This document shows, piece by piece, positions 20,723 to 31,961 of a stretch of DNA of 64,000 bases (position 1 is its first letter; each line of letters begins with the position of its first letter). Below the pieces are notes generated by a model. The model had not been told where the DNA came from. It saw nothing but the letters and a program-made list of their open reading frames with translations, and did no database searches. A program made the position numbers and the translations under genes. This DNA comes from Anisodus tanguticus (taxonomy: Eukaryota > Streptophyta > Magnoliopsida > Solanales > Solanaceae). The stretch lies in the NCBI GenBank assembly GCA_034509755.1, contig CM067550.1, positions 17,229,001 through 17,293,000 on the forward strand, given 5' to 3'.

Positions 20723-20951
20723 TGTTAAACAGCCCAGCACGTCAAGATTGGTGCCAAAATCTTTAGTATTAAGGAAAGTATATTGTGTGTATATTGTAGT
20801 ATATTTGTTACCTAGATTAGGTTATACACTTACCATAATTAGGATATACACTTACCATATTGTATAGGTAGAATTATGGTAGGAGAAGGTTTGTAACTTG
20901 TATATATATCTATTCAATCAATGAAAATAATCAAGGGGATTATTTCTTTCA
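20723..20951 (+). repeat. 5' LTR of Copia 2
   Basis: 229 bp, TGTTAAACAG to 'tttctttca'. Compared by eye with 25469-25697, the only difference is 'aaagtatatt' against 'aaagtttatt'. The primer site follows immediately. Confidence 0.92.
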
Positions 20952-21114
20952 TGGTATCAAGAGACTAGGTCTAAACAAAAGTTTTCTTCTCTCAAACTTT
21001 TGCCTCCTCTTTGGCCGAGAACCCCCCCCCCCCCTCGGGTTTTTCTCCAAATATCTCGTCTTCCGCTCTCAAAAACCTCTCTTAAAATTATCCTCCTTCT
21101 TTGTTCTTTCAAAA

Positions 21115-22215
21115 ATGTCTAAGAACAATTTTCACCCTGCCCTCACGGTTTCCAATATCAAGCTTAGTGTCCATATTGTCCTTGAGATGGAAAACGTTCA
21201 ATATGCATTGTGGGCGGAGTTGTTTAAAATTCACGCTATCTCTTATCAAGTTCTTCATCACATAATTCCTCCCGCTAGACCCCTTCCTGCGGAGGATCCT
21301 GAGGTATGGATTACACTTGATGCTACCGTTCTTCGGTGGATATACGCCACTATTTCAGTGGACCTTCTACAGACGATTATGGAGCCCGATACCACGGCTA
21401 TGGCTGCATGGAATAGATTGCGTGACATATTCCAAGACAACCAACATTCCCGTATCGTCACACTCGGCGCAGAATTCTCTCTCGTTCGAATGGACGTATT
21501 TCCGAACGTTTCGCATATTGCAAGAAACTAAAGAAATTGGCGGATCAACTCCGTAACGTTGGCGCACCAGTAACAAATAATCGTCTAGTTCTACAGTTGG
21601 TTGCCGGTCTTTCGGAGGCCTATAATGGTGTTGGCACTCTCCTTCGCCAAAGCAACCCTCTTCCCGACTTCCATCAAGCCCGCTCCATGCTTACGTTGGA
21701 AGAAGCCGGTTTGGCAAAAAGGCGGCTACGGAGCAAGTCCGGTAGTCATGATGACGTCCTCGCCTAATCCGTCGTTTTTTGTTAATAATTCGGGCCAAAA
21801 CCATAATAATGGTGGCGGCAAGAATAATCGCAAGAATAATAACAAAACCGCGGGGGCAAACGCGGTGGTAATGGTGGAGGTTCCGGTAGTCGCAAAACGT
21901 CGGTGGGTCCCATCCAATGAACGGTGGCCCACCACCCCCATGGGCCCAAACAGTGGGGCCCATGGCGATGGAGCAGAGGGCGGTGGACCGTGGGCCGGCG
22001 GCCCATACCAAACGAAAGGCGACGGGAAATTCCGGCGGCCGGTGGGCGGCCAACAATCCGGCCCAATGCCCGGCGGTGGCGGCCCGGCCGGCCGGTGGCA
22101 ACAACAGCAGCGAAGTGGTAGCGATTACGGGCCTGGTCCAAGCACGGCCGGGGAGTTCTTGGGCCCCGACCTCCGCAAGCCCATCATGCGGCAGGCCCTA
22201 CTCAGACTGATATCG
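21115..22215 (+). pseudogene. Copia 2 gag
   Basis: ATG at 21115 opens 'MSKNNFHPALTVSNIKLSVH'. The gag core runs to 21531, where a one-base deletion near 21512 changes frame. It continues at 21537 ('DQLRNVGAPVTNNRLVLQLV', 'GLSEAYNGVGTLLRQSNPLP') to about 21720, where two further one-base losses occur. The rest (to about 22210) is a long Gly, Pro and Asn-rich region with GC-rich codons. Gag forms the particle that packages element RNA. The start matches the ATG in Copia 1 and 3. Apart from the shifts the coding sequence looks well kept. Confidence 0.8.
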
Positions 22216-23500
22216 AGGCCGCAATGCACACGTTGGGATTAACTCAACCGGACCCAAATTGGTACATGGACACCGGGGCCACTACTCACATGACTTCCGA
22301 ATCAGGTACTCTCTCATCTTATTACAATTTGAGCACCCCTCGGGGAATAATTGTTGGTAATGGCAAGTTCAATTCCAATTCTAGGGTATGGTCGAAAACG
22401 TTGTCTCCTCCCAATCCACCACTTCTCTTGAAAAATACTTTACATGCTCCTAAATTGATTAAAAATTTAGTGTCCGTCCGAAAGTTCACAAATGACAATT
22501 TGTTTTCGTTGAATTTGATCCTTTCGGTTTCTCCGTGAAGGATTTCAAGACGGGGAGTCATCTTATGAGGTGTGATAGTAGGGGGATCTATATCCTATCA
22601 TGCCCGGTCTCGTCCTTCGAGTCCAAACCTTGCCATGACTTTTGCGGCCATCTCTCCTTCCATGTGGCATGCTCGTTTGGGTCATCCGGGATCTTCTATT
22701 TTATCAGTTTTAGATAAAAATAGCTTTATTTCTTGTAAGGGTACGAGTCGTACTCCAATTTGTCATCTTGTTCATTAGGAAAAATTGTTAAGTTGCCATT
22801 TGTAGACTCCAATTCTCATACTTCTATGCCATTTGACATTATTCATAGCGACTTATGGACATCTCCTGTTCTTAGTTCAATGGGTCATCGATATTATGTT
22901 CTCTTCTTAGATGATTATTCTAGATTTTTGTGGACGTTTCCAATTGCGAATAAATCACAAGTGTTTTCCGTCTTCATAAAATTTAGAGCGTTCATTCGTA
23001 CTCAATTCGAAAGAGAAATAAAAAATATTCAATGTGATAATGGGAAGGAGTATGACAATAGGGAGTTTCGAGAATTTTGTGCTACTCATGGGATAAATTT
23101 TCGGTTTACATGTCCTCATACATCTTCACAAAATGGGAAAGCCGAACGCAAAATTCGTTCCATAAATAACATTGTCCGAACTCTCCTAATCCATGCCTCC
23201 ATACCTCCGTATTTTTGGCATCATGCTCTACAAATGGCCACTTACCTTCTTAACCTAATTCCGTCTAAAGGTCTGACATATTCTTCCCCCTCAAAATCCT
23301 ATATAATAAGAACCCTTCTTATTCTCACCTTCGGATTTTTGGGTGCTTGTGTTATCCGTTATTCCCATCCACCACAATTAACAAACTTCAGGCTCGGTCT
23401 ACCCCGTGTGTGTTTTTGGGTTATCCGTCGAATCATCGTGGTTATAAGTGTTTTGATTTATCCTCCAAGAAAATCATAATCAATCGCCATGTCATTTTTG
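22216..23500 (+). pseudogene. Copia 2 protease and integrase
   Basis: The protease active site is intact: 'NWYMDTGATTHMTS' near 22258-22300 (D-T-G-A). GAG-pre-integrase and the zinc site follow ('WHARLGHPGSS' at about 22665; the Cys pair is in a shifted frame near 22760). The integrase core from 22760 holds 'FDIIHSDLWTSPVLSS' (first Asp), 'IQCDNGKEYDN' (second Asp) and 'NGKAERKIRSINNI' (Glu), so the catalytic triad is complete. 'WHHALQMATYLLN' follows. A frame change near 23290-23340 separates the last part ('FRLGLPRVCFWV' in one frame, 'VFLGYPSNHRGYKCF' in the right one). Indels are the only damage. Confidence 0.82.
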
Positions 23501-23899
23501 ATGAAACTCAATTCCCATTTACGAAAGTTCATACTCCCGAACCTAAGTCGTATAATTTTTTGGATGACCAAATATCCCCGTATATTATTCGGAATTTTTC
23601 GGACAACTCCCGTACCCGAGAATTCCCCGGCGGGCCCACCGCCCGCCGTGCCCCACACAAATCACGTCACTCCCTCTTGCTCCAAAGCCCACCTGGAACA
23701 GTTCCGGTTATTGGGCCAGTCCCACCCAATTCGGAACCGGTCCAAACGTAACCCACTGTACCGATTTGGGCCGGCGAGGCCCACCGCCCGCCGGTCCATC
23801 CCGAGCCCGAAAATTCCCAAAATTCCCTCAATTCTTCCTCAACTCATAGACCGGTCACTCGTAGTCGGCGGGGTATTTTTACACCTAAAAGACATTTTA

Positions 23900-24620
23900 A
23901 TTTACATTCGGATGTCTCTAAATCCCCCTTGCCCCGCAATCCCGTGTCCGCATTAAATGACCCTAATTGGAAAATTGCTATGATCGATGAATATAATGCT
24001 CTTATTGATAATAAGACGTGGGAGTTGGTGCCCCGTCCATATGGTATTAATGTTATCGTGTCTATGTGGATTTTTGCTCACAAGGAGAATTCCGATGGGT
24101 CCTTTGCTCGACATAAGGCGCGACTTGTTGGTGATGGTAAGACTCGGCAGGTTGGAATTGATTGTGGTGAGACGTTTAGTCCGGTGGTCAAACCGGCTAC
24201 CATTCGCACCGTGCTTAGCTTGGCTCTTTCAAAGACTTGGCCAATCCATCGGTTGGATGTCAAGAATGCTTTTCTACATGGTGACCTCAAGGAAACAAGT
24301 CTATATGCATCAGCCGTTGGGTTTCGGGGATCCCAACCGCCCTCATCATGTCGTTTGTTGAAGAAATCATTATATGGGCTTAAGCGGTCTCCACGTGCCT
24401 GGTATACACGATTTGCTGATTTTGTTTCGACTATTGGGTTCACACACAAGCAGTCGACAATTCTTTGTTCATCTACCGCCGTGGTTCGTCATTGGCCTAT
24501 ATTCGTTATATGTGGATGATATCATTTTGACCGCCTCCTCCGATGCTTTGCGTCGGTCTATCATGGCCATGCTCGTTTCGAATTTGCTATGAAGGACTTA
24601 GGGCCGTTGAGTTATTTTTG
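23900..24620 (+). pseudogene. Copia 2 reverse transcriptase
   Basis: The frame from 23929 reads 'DEYNALIDNKTWELVPRPYG', 'SDGSFARHKARLVGDGKTRQ' and 'ETFSPVVKPATIRTVLSLAL'. It then reaches 'KNAFLHGDLKET', where an indel near 24297 shifts frame. 'KKSLYGLKRSPRAW' follows, and the active site is 'LYVDDIILTASS' near 24510-24545 (Tyr-Val-Asp-Asp present, after another shift near 24450). The enzyme copies element RNA to DNA. The linker 23500-23900 is Pro/Arg-rich. All key motifs are preserved, in contrast to Copia 1 and 3. Confidence 0.82.
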
Positions 24621-25466
24621 GGGATTGCCGTCAAACGTCATTCGGTGGTTTGTTTTGTCTCAACGGAAGTATGCGGCCGAGATCATCGAGAGGGCCGGGA
24701 TGTCATCTTGTAAGTCCACTTCCACGCCAGTTGATGCAAACCCAAAGCTAAGCGCCGCAGCAGGTGCACCATACGAGGACCCGACCCGCTATCGCAGTCT
24801 TGCAGGGGCCCTCCAGTATCTTACCTTTACCAGACCGGATATTACATATGCGGTTCAGCAGGTGTGTTTATTCATGCATGATCCCAGAGTTGAGCACATG
24901 AATGCAATCAAACGCATCATTCGGTATATTCAGGGGACACTAGACTATGGGTTGCACTTGTATCCTTCCTCTACATCCACACTTGTCTCTTACACGGATG
25001 CTGATTGGGGTGGTTGTCCCGACACCAGACGGTCGACTTCTGGCTATTGTATGTTCCTCGGCAACAACTTGGTCTCATGGTCGGCAAAGCGCCGGTGCAA
25101 CTCTATCACGCTCGAGTGCAGAGGCAGAATATCGAGGGGTAGCGAATGTGGTCTCAGAATCATGTTGGCTACGTAATTTGCTTTTGGAGCTTCATTGTCC
25201 CATTCAGAAGGCAACCTTGGTATATTGCGATAACATTAGTGCCATCTACCTTTCAGGTAACCCAGTTCAACACCAGCGCACCAAGCATATCGAAATGGAC
25301 ATTCACTTTGTCCGTGAAAAGGTTGCAAAGGGTCAAGTTCGCGTATGCCATGTCCCATCTCGTTATCAAATTGCAGACATTTTTACAAAGGGTCTACCGG
25401 CGGTTCTCTTTGAAGATTTTAGGGACAGTCTCAGCGTTCGAAAACCGCCCGCTATGACTGCGGGGG
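24589..25466 (+). pseudogene. Copia 2 RNase H and 3' end of pol
   Basis: Continues as 'MKDLGPLSYFWGL', then 'YRSLAGALQYLTFTRPDITY', 'GLHLYPSSTSTLVSYTDADW' with the first RNase H Asp, and 'GCPDTRRSTSGYCMFLG'. A one-base insertion near 25096 moves the frame; the other frame gives 'SRSSAEAEYRGVANVV' (catalytic Glu), 'LVYCDNISAIYLSGNPV' (Asp), and 'HIEMDIHFVREKV'. The gene ends with TAA at 25472-25474, which overlaps the 3' LTR start (25469). Confidence 0.82.
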
Positions 25467-25468
25467 TG

Positions 25469-25697
25469 TGTTAAACAGCCCAGCACGTCAAGATTGGTGC
25501 CAAAATCTTTAGTATTAAGGAAAGTTTATTGTGTGTATATTGTAGTATATTTGTTACCTAGATTAGGTTATACACTTACCATAATTAGGATATACACTTA
25601 CCATATTGTATAGGTAGAATTATGGTAGGAGAAGGTTTGTAACTTGTATATATATCTATTCAATCAATGAAAATAATCAAGGGGATTATTTCTTTCA
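25469..25697 (+). repeat. 3' LTR of Copia 2
   Basis: 229 bp, nearly identical to 20723-20951. It is preceded by the polypurine tract 'gcgggggtg' (25460-25468) and followed by the target duplication TTTCC (25698-25702). Confidence 0.92.
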
Positions 25698-26592
25698 TTT
25701 CCAATTAAAACGTCTTTGCATTTGTATTTAAGGCCATGCCATTGAATTCTGTCTCTTAGGTGCTTATCGGGTCTAAGGTCTAAGATACTAGCGCTTGGTT
25801 CTTCTGTAACCTTCTTTACAGTTGTCTAAAGCCAGATCATCTCTAAAATCTAGTGTGCATAATGTGGTACATACTTAAGCCCTTGTATCCTATTTAAGGT
25901 CCAAGATGATAGGATATACTATTGGTAGATTACATCAAAATTTCTATTCCAAGTTATGTCTATGTCTCGAGGCATTTTCCTAGATACAACCTTAGCTTTG
26001 GGATGAAGTGCTGATCAGGAAAAGGCATTGGACCTCGGCATAAGATAGGTTTGGCCAACTTTAAAAGCTATAAGAATTTTAAGACAACCAATAGGAGTAT
26101 TTCAGAATGATTGCTCTCACAAGGTGAAACTGAGTCCTTCCAATATGTGAAAAGCTTTTAGTGGTCAGTAGTTGGAAATAATTGCTCGTGTTAAATATTT
26201 TATTTGTCCCCTGATGCAGAACTTTATCTAACGTGTTTAGTGTGTGATTGTTGCTATTGTTGTTATGTGAGTCACGAGGAATGAACCCAAGGACTAACCT
26301 TTTTGCTGGAAAAGAGTGAAGAATTGGAGAACTTTAGGGTTGTAGTTACTTGGACATGGTATAAGGGCTGATGAAATAAGTTCACATCTTGCCAATCTAT
26401 GATTCATGAATATTGGAAAAATAAAGATCAAAATACCTTATCTTAACCTTAAAAAATGCCCAAACTGTTGTTAATTTAGTTAGACTTGAGCAATCAATCA
26501 ACTTTGGCTCAATCCTGAACTGGTTTGGGGTCCATAATATGAATCCTCTACATCCTGCTCTGTTTGGTATTTCATTCCGATACTAGTAAGTA
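25698..26592. other. right part of OB-fold intron 2, no feature seen
   Basis: AT-rich intron-like DNA without protein-like frames or repeats that I recognise. Confidence 0.5.
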
Positions 26593-26837
26593 CTACTCCC
26601 CTCTGCCTCAATTTATATGATGTAATTTGACTGGCCACGGAGTTTAAGAAATAATGGAAGATTTTTGAATCTTGTGGTCTAAAATAAGCCAAAGATATTT
26701 ATGTGGTTATAAATCATCTCATTAAACATAAAAGGTAAAATTTAAAGTTAGATTATTGTCAAATAAGGAAATGTGTCAGTCTTTTTGGGACTGACTAAAA
26801 AGGAAAGTGTGTCATATAAATTGGTACAAAGAGCGTA
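26593..26837. mobile_element. Stowaway-like MITE (decayed)
   Basis: About 245 bp with inverted ends: 'ctcccctctgcctcaattta' plus 'tatgatg' on the left and 'tgtcatataaattggtacaa' plus 'agagcgta' on the right. 'caatttatatga' pairs exactly with 'tcatataaattg'. Both ends are next to TA, as expected for Tc1/mariner-derived Stowaway elements, whose ends read CTCCCTCCGT. It lies in intron 2 of the OB-fold gene. Confidence 0.6.
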
Positions 26838-27625
26838 TCTTTTAAGGCAAGTTAGGAGTTCTTACGGGAGTTCGTTTATATCTCACATTTATTCCTGCCC
26901 AGACCTGATGTGAATGTAACAACATCTACTACGACCACTAAGCCATAATCCAAGCTAGTCGGTATCGCCTATATGGATCATTTGATATCATTGCTATTTT
27001 TGTTAGATTTAAGCAATTATTTCTGATTCTGTTTTTGACTGATTTTAATTGCCAAACTAGTTATGATGTTTTAAGTAATTGAGACATACCTGAAACTTCA
27101 CTTATCTGTTCAAAGTTGAAAAGAAGGGAAAAAACACGCCTATATACAAGTGTACTAAAAACTAGAAAACCTTCCGAAAAGCTCACGTTGCAGTATTGCT
27201 GTTGAGATTTTACTTGAGTGGAATGTGAATGAATCAGGGCAGTCAGTTGGAATTCAACATGTTATCCTTCTGAATAGCTCTACCTTTGAGCCATTGAAGT
27301 CAAATAACTTTCTGATTTTCAAGAAAAAACGCTATTCGAAAACCTAAATCACTAATCTAATTTTCTTGAGGAAAAAAAATCTTCATTTTTCATTTCCAAG
27401 ATCAGTGGAAAAAGTGGAAAGACGAAGCCCATAAACTCTTTTCTGTCAATGACTAACATAAGTAATGAAAGGCACAACATCAAGTAGGCATACGTAATTC
27501 TGCACACCATGTATCTTGAATCTCTCTGGGTTTTCCTCTTGAACACTGCTTCTATGGATTCTGTTAGATATCATGGTATCTCTTTATCTTATCCTTTCTG
27601 TTAACTCGAAGATTTTCTCTTTCAG
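26838..27625. other. end of OB-fold intron 2, no other feature seen
   Basis: AT-rich. It ends with a good acceptor 'ttttctctttcag' at 27613-27625 before the last exon. No genes or repeats are recognised. Confidence 0.5.
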
Positions 27626-27795
27626 TCGACATGATGAAAGAAGGTGCTACTGTAATTTTGCGCAATGCAAAAATCGATATGTTCAAGGTCAATGAGGCTT
27701 GCAGTTGACAGGTGGGGGGCGTATTGAAGTTACCGAACCTGCTAGTTTCTCTGTCCCTTATCGAGTTTGAACAAGTGACTGCTGTTGAACAGTGA
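27626..27795 (+). pseudogene. OB-fold gene, last coding exon
   Basis: After the acceptor AG at 27625 the sequence reads on from the Gln-(G) of the previous exon: 'VDMMKEGATVILRNAKIDMF', the most conserved half of the OB fold in this family. Then two bases are lost near 27676 and one is gained near 27712. With these shifts the stretches 'MRLAVDRWG', 'IEVTEPASFSV' and 'LIEFEQVTAVEQ' appear in separate frames, ending in TGA at 27793-27795. A few codons between FSV and LIEFEQ are also missing relative to the family. The exon is thus clearly homologous and clearly broken. The next 300 bases may be its 3' untranslated region. Confidence 0.78.
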
Positions 27796-28504
27796 CTCGA
27801 GGCAAGCCATCGCAATGGGTAATGAGGAAAAACTACTTGTTTCGCTAAGTCAGATTTTTTTTTTTTGGAGGTGACTGGGCCAATGTTTTTGTAGATAGCA
27901 AGGCGTGTAGCTGCAATAAACAGTAGTACAACTTGCTTGTTCCTTTATTTGGAGGATTGTTTTTCACATTATTATGCACCTTCTTGTTTTGTTTTGTAGC
28001 CACCATAGAACTTATTATATCTAGTGCTTATCACAACTTCTTTCCCTTCTTTTTTTCAATAATCGAGAAATTTCCGAAGGACAGCTAGATCACTGTTCAC
28101 AACTCTGGTGAATAAGGAGTCCGTCCTTTTTTTCCGGTTATAAAAAAAGTCTATTTTTTATTACTATTCTCTTAAATATCCGGTTTTTGTTTGAACTCGT
28201 GACGCGTGTCTAACCATACATGATACATTATGTCTGTGCTTTTATCACCGGACCAAAGTCCTAGCTTTTGAGAAAGGTGATATATTTGGCTCTTCTTCCA
28301 TCGTCTTGAGCCAGAATTAATAAACAAAAACTAACAGTAGAAACTATCATAGTGGATAAATTGCAAATATAACGCTGATTCTATGAGGGCTGAAGATTTG
28401 GTTTCGAAACAATAGAATTGCAATGATGATCTCAAACCAATCACATGGTTTGTTAATTATGGTAATTGGAGTCTAAAGTTGCTTTCCAAGTGCCAAAAGT
28501 TCTA
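27796..28504. other. 3' flank of the OB-fold pseudogene, no gene seen
   Basis: T-rich sequence, probably the 3' untranslated region to about 28050, then intergenic. No open frames of interest. Confidence 0.4.
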
Positions 28505-28842
28505 CTGCTCCCTCCGTTCCATAATAAATGTAATTTTAGCAAAAAAATTATCCCATAATAAATGTTACTTTAGAAAACCAAGATTTTTTCCAATTCTATC
28601 CTTACACAAAAATTGATAAGTTTAAATAATATCTAAATGATGATTGGAAAAATCACATAGTAAATTGGTAATGTTGGATTCCCAATGTCAAAAGATTTTC
28701 TACTTGTGCATGCTCTAATCACGAGGAAAAAGTAATTTATTTTTATTATAAAAGAATGATTTGGTAAACTTCACATTGCATTTTTAATTTTTTAATATGC
28801 GTATTTTTTGTTAATATAACACTTATTATAGGACGAAGGAAG
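28505..28842. mobile_element. Stowaway-like MITE
   Basis: About 338 bp. The left end 'ctccctccgttccataataa' and right end 'acttattataggacgaagga' followed by 'agta' are inverted repeats of the Stowaway type. TA dinucleotides flank the element (28503-28504 and 28843-28844). The interior is AT-rich and non-coding. It was inserted just outside the left end of the hAT element. Confidence 0.75.
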
Positions 28843-28901
28843 TAATATTTAACTGAGCTTACGATTCTGAGTAAATGTACGCTTTTGACGTAGTCATTCC
28901 A

Positions 28902-28909
28902 GTTTAAGG
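28902..28909. repeat. left target-site duplication of the hAT element
   Basis: GTTTAAGG; the partner at 40729-40736 is GTTTAAAG (seven of eight match). An 8-bp duplication is the hAT hallmark. Confidence 0.85.
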
Positions 28910-29073
28910 TAGGGCTGGCCAGTGGGCCGGGTCGGCCCGGTCCCGCTCCGAACCCGAGTAGTAAAAAAAAAAAATCGGCAGCGGGTCTCGAACAGGGACA
29001 GGACAATGCCTCATCCCGACCCGATCCCGAGCCCGCCCCGATCCTGCCCGTAATCCCCCCTTTTGAAAAAAAA

Positions 29074-29168
29074 ACCGTTGCACCAACGACCATTTTACAT
29101 TTTGGCTGTTGTGCAACGGTCATTTTTGGCCTCCCCCCTCCCCCAACCCCCCCAACCCCCCCTACCCC
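29074..29168. repeat. short inverted repeat and C-run tract in the hAT 5' leader
   Basis: 'accgttgcac' (29074-29083) pairs with 'gtgcaacggt' (29111-29120). Directly after, 29132-29168 has five runs of four or more C separated by one or two bases, which on the minus strand is a G-quadruplex-type pattern. Both lie between the left end and the transposase ATG. Confidence 0.7.
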
Positions 29169-29524
29169 TTATTTTTTATTTTTAACCCATAAGTTATTAT
29201 ATTTACACTTTAACTCAATTTTCCAACTATAAATAACTCATTTTCTCTTCATCTTTCTCACAAATCTTCCTACAATCTCTCAATATATCTCTCTACAAGT
29301 CTACATTGTTTACTAATATTCAATTTTATTTATTCATTTGAGAATTGGGAGTGAAGTTGACAACTAGCTTGAGGATCTTCCATCGAGCAAAGTTTCAATT
29401 TTCAACCTCTCGATTACACGTCGGCGTTTGGTACATTCGTTCCTTCATTAAATTATTATTGTCTGTTTATTTTATTTAGCGCACTTAATTTTATTATCTT
29501 TAATTATTTATTATCATAATTAAA

Positions 29525-31961
29525 ATGGAAGGATTAAGAGGTATGTTTAAGGGTAAGGGTGCTTCTTCTAGTAGGGACAACAAGGGCAATGGTACTTCTT
29601 CTAGTCATCATATTCCTACACAGGATGATTTTGTTGATACTGAACTTTTTCCTACAATACCATTAGATTTATACGATGAGCTATTTTCTGGAACTCACGA
29701 AGACTTTAATTTAGACGATAATCTAGATGATACACCCACTAATGTTGATGACAACACACCCACTAGTGCACCTTCAACTGAAATGCCTCTTATTCCCCCT
29801 AGTATGCGACGAGGTCCAGCAAAACGACCATTAAAATCAGATGCATGAATATTTTTTGATAGAGACGTAGAGAATCAAGTAGCTAGATGTAAATTTTGTA
29901 AAAATGTTTTAAAATTTAAAACTGGAAAAGGTCACGGTGGGACGGGGAGTTTAATTAAACACGTAGTAAGTGCTCATCCAGCTAGGTATGCCCAATACCA
30001 GGCTTCAAAACCGGGTGCGCAAACACCCGCTCCATCGGTACAAGGTTCACATACTGATACTGTCCCAGACCAAGTACAGGGTCAAATTAACCCTATGACG
30101 GGGGGAATTGTAGGCCCTAAATACAATAAACATAGAGATAGGGAAGCAATATCAAAATTAGTTGCTGTGGAGGGTTTGCCTTTTTCATTTCCTTCATCTC
30201 CCGATTTTATTCATTACATTAGAGATATATATAATCCTGCTTTTAACGGTTTTCCTAGATCAACTGTTAAGAGAGATGTATTTAAATTCGCACATGAATA
30301 TCAACAATATTTACGTTATTCATTATATCATTTTAATGGCAAAGTATCTATCACGTCTGATATAGATCGTAGTACTAACGACCATGATTATTTAACGGTA
30401 ACTTGTCATTGGATAGATTATAAATGCTCTATGCAAAAACGTATCTTAGCGTATAGATATATAGATGATAGGCACACTGGTACTTTTATTGCAGATAATA
30501 TTTATCAAGTGTGTCATTATTATGGAATAACTGATAAAATTATGACTATTACATTAGATAACGCTTCTTCTAACAATTACGCTATTACAATTTTAAAAAA
30601 TAGTTTAACTCCATCTTTTCCAGATCATTTTCAAATAAAATGCGCGTGCCATATATATAACTTAATTGTAAATGATGGTCTATCACTTTTTCAAGACATT
30701 CTTAGTAAAATACAATTTGCTATAAACTTTATTTTAAAAAGTAATAGAGTACAATGAAGAAAAGAATATAAAAAAAATTGTCACGATTGTGGACTACCTT
30801 ATAGAAAAATTCCAGAAGAAGTATCCACTAGGTGAAATTCTTTATACGAGCAACTACTTGTTGCTTATGACTATAGAAAACCTATAACTTTATTTTTTAA
30901 CTCTCATAATCAAAATCCAGCTGATATGGTTGTAGATAGTGATTGGGTAAAAATTTCCGAACTTATTGTATTTTTAGAAAAAAAATTTCAAGCAACAAAA
31001 GAATTTTCCGGTATATATTATCCTACTATTTCAACTATGTTGTTTTATATAACTCTAATATTTTTATTACTTAGTGAATATATGGAAAAATCAGCTTATA
31101 TGGCAGCTATTAAAAAAATGTTTATCAAAATAAAAAAATATTTTATTCCTATTCCCACTATTTATATTATTGGTGCTGTATTAAATCCGACTATTAAAAT
31201 AGACGGTACTAAATCACTTATTGAAACTATTTACGATTGTATAGAAGTACTACATCCTCCAAGTCCAAAAAATCCAAATCACCCACCACCTATTGAACAA
31301 ACTAAAGAAGAAGTATTGTCTAGCGTAGAAGACCAATGCAAAAAAATATATAGGTTTTACCAACAAGAAAGTGATAGTAACCGATCGGCTTCCATACCAT
31401 CTTCTTCATCTTCAACACAACCTCACAAAAGACATGTTGTTTCTACGGCTAGTACTGAAAGCCTCAGAAATAGAATGTGTGGTTGTACCGCTACTAACCA
31501 AATTAACGAGTTTGATATTTTTGTTTTGCAGGGTCTGTACCGTACCAAGTAGTTCTCAATGAAGAAGGACGTGAAGACTTGCTGAAATACTGGAGGGGGA
31601 ATGAGAAGACCTTTCCGACACTTTCAATGATGGCCCGAGATATTTTGAACATTCAAGCGTCATCAAGCGCGTACGAAAGCGCTTTTTTCTCGCCGCGAGA
31701 TATCAAATAGGAGACCACAGACACTCATTAGCCGGAGACAGCTTGGAAATTGCAGTATTATTCAGAGATTGGATACGAGCGGAGCGGAGAAGGTGCGGTC
31801 AACCGGAGATCAACGAAGAAGAAGACGAAAACTACAACGAAATCTTATCCGAAGGTGGTGGTGGAAGCGATGTGGATCAATTTGACCAACAAATACCAAT
31901 TCCAACTGAAGAACCACAGGAAATTATCAAGAAACTAGAACAGGTTTTTTTAAGAATGTAA
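29525..31961 (+). pseudogene. hAT transposase (BED finger, RNase H-like core, dimerisation domain)
   Basis: One frame runs from ATG 29525 to 31552, broken only by three TGA codons (29846, 30755, 30833), each where Trp is expected. Order: Ser/Gly- and Asp-rich N-terminus (aa 1-107). BED zinc finger near 29880-29975 (C-K-F-C, then H-x4-H). Core with 'SITSDIDRSTNDHDYLTVTC' holding the first catalytic Asp and 'ITLDNASSNN' holding the second. Then 'STR-stop-NSLYEQL', a conserved stretch. The dimerisation domain follows a one-base shift at about 31535: 'LLKYWRGNEKTFPTLSMMAR' and 'IQASSSAYESAF', then a second shift near 31685, and 'EIAVLFRDWIRAERRRCG' with an acidic tail ending at 31961. In this family it excises and reinserts the element. 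Confidence 0.88.

Larger units (their letters stand above)
20723..25697 (+). mobile_element. Copia LTR retrotransposon 2 (RE1-like), young full-length copy
   Basis: LTRs are 20723-20951 and 25469-25697, 229 bp each with one visible difference. Perfect target duplication TTTCC (20718-20722 and 25698-25702) flanks it. The primer site tggtatcaagag begins at 20952 and a polypurine tract 'gcgggggtg' ends at 25468. All Copia domains are present in order (gag, protease, integrase, reverse transcriptase, RNase H). Frames are interrupted by several 1-2-base indels, often in short homopolymers, but I found no substitution stop of the TGG to TGA/TAG kind seen in the other elements. It is the youngest element in the window. 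Confidence 0.92.
14660..27795 (+). pseudogene. OB-fold nucleic-acid-binding protein gene (At4g28440/SOSS-B-like), broken
   Basis: Three exon-like pieces are far apart: a 5' untranslated exon ending near 14766 (gcaattcag|gttaat), a coding exon 19916-20131 and a last exon 27626-27795. Joined, they give a protein like Arabidopsis At4g28440, a small single-OB-fold protein related to SOSS-B single-strand DNA binders. The exon 2/exon 3 junction keeps phase (CAA G|TC, giving Gln-Val). Exon 2 has one frame change, and exon 3 has at least two and lacks a few codons, so no full protein can be made. Retained introns show an unprocessed gene copy, not a retrocopy. One Copia lies at the first acceptor and another in the second intron. 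A single distant intact paralogue elsewhere in the genome is likely. Confidence 0.75.

Noticed and set aside
21601..22242. 213-codon frame and opposite-strand frames of 119-137 codons
   Set aside because: They are alternative frames of the GC-rich gag tail of Copia 2; the true frame is identified by comparison with Copia 3.
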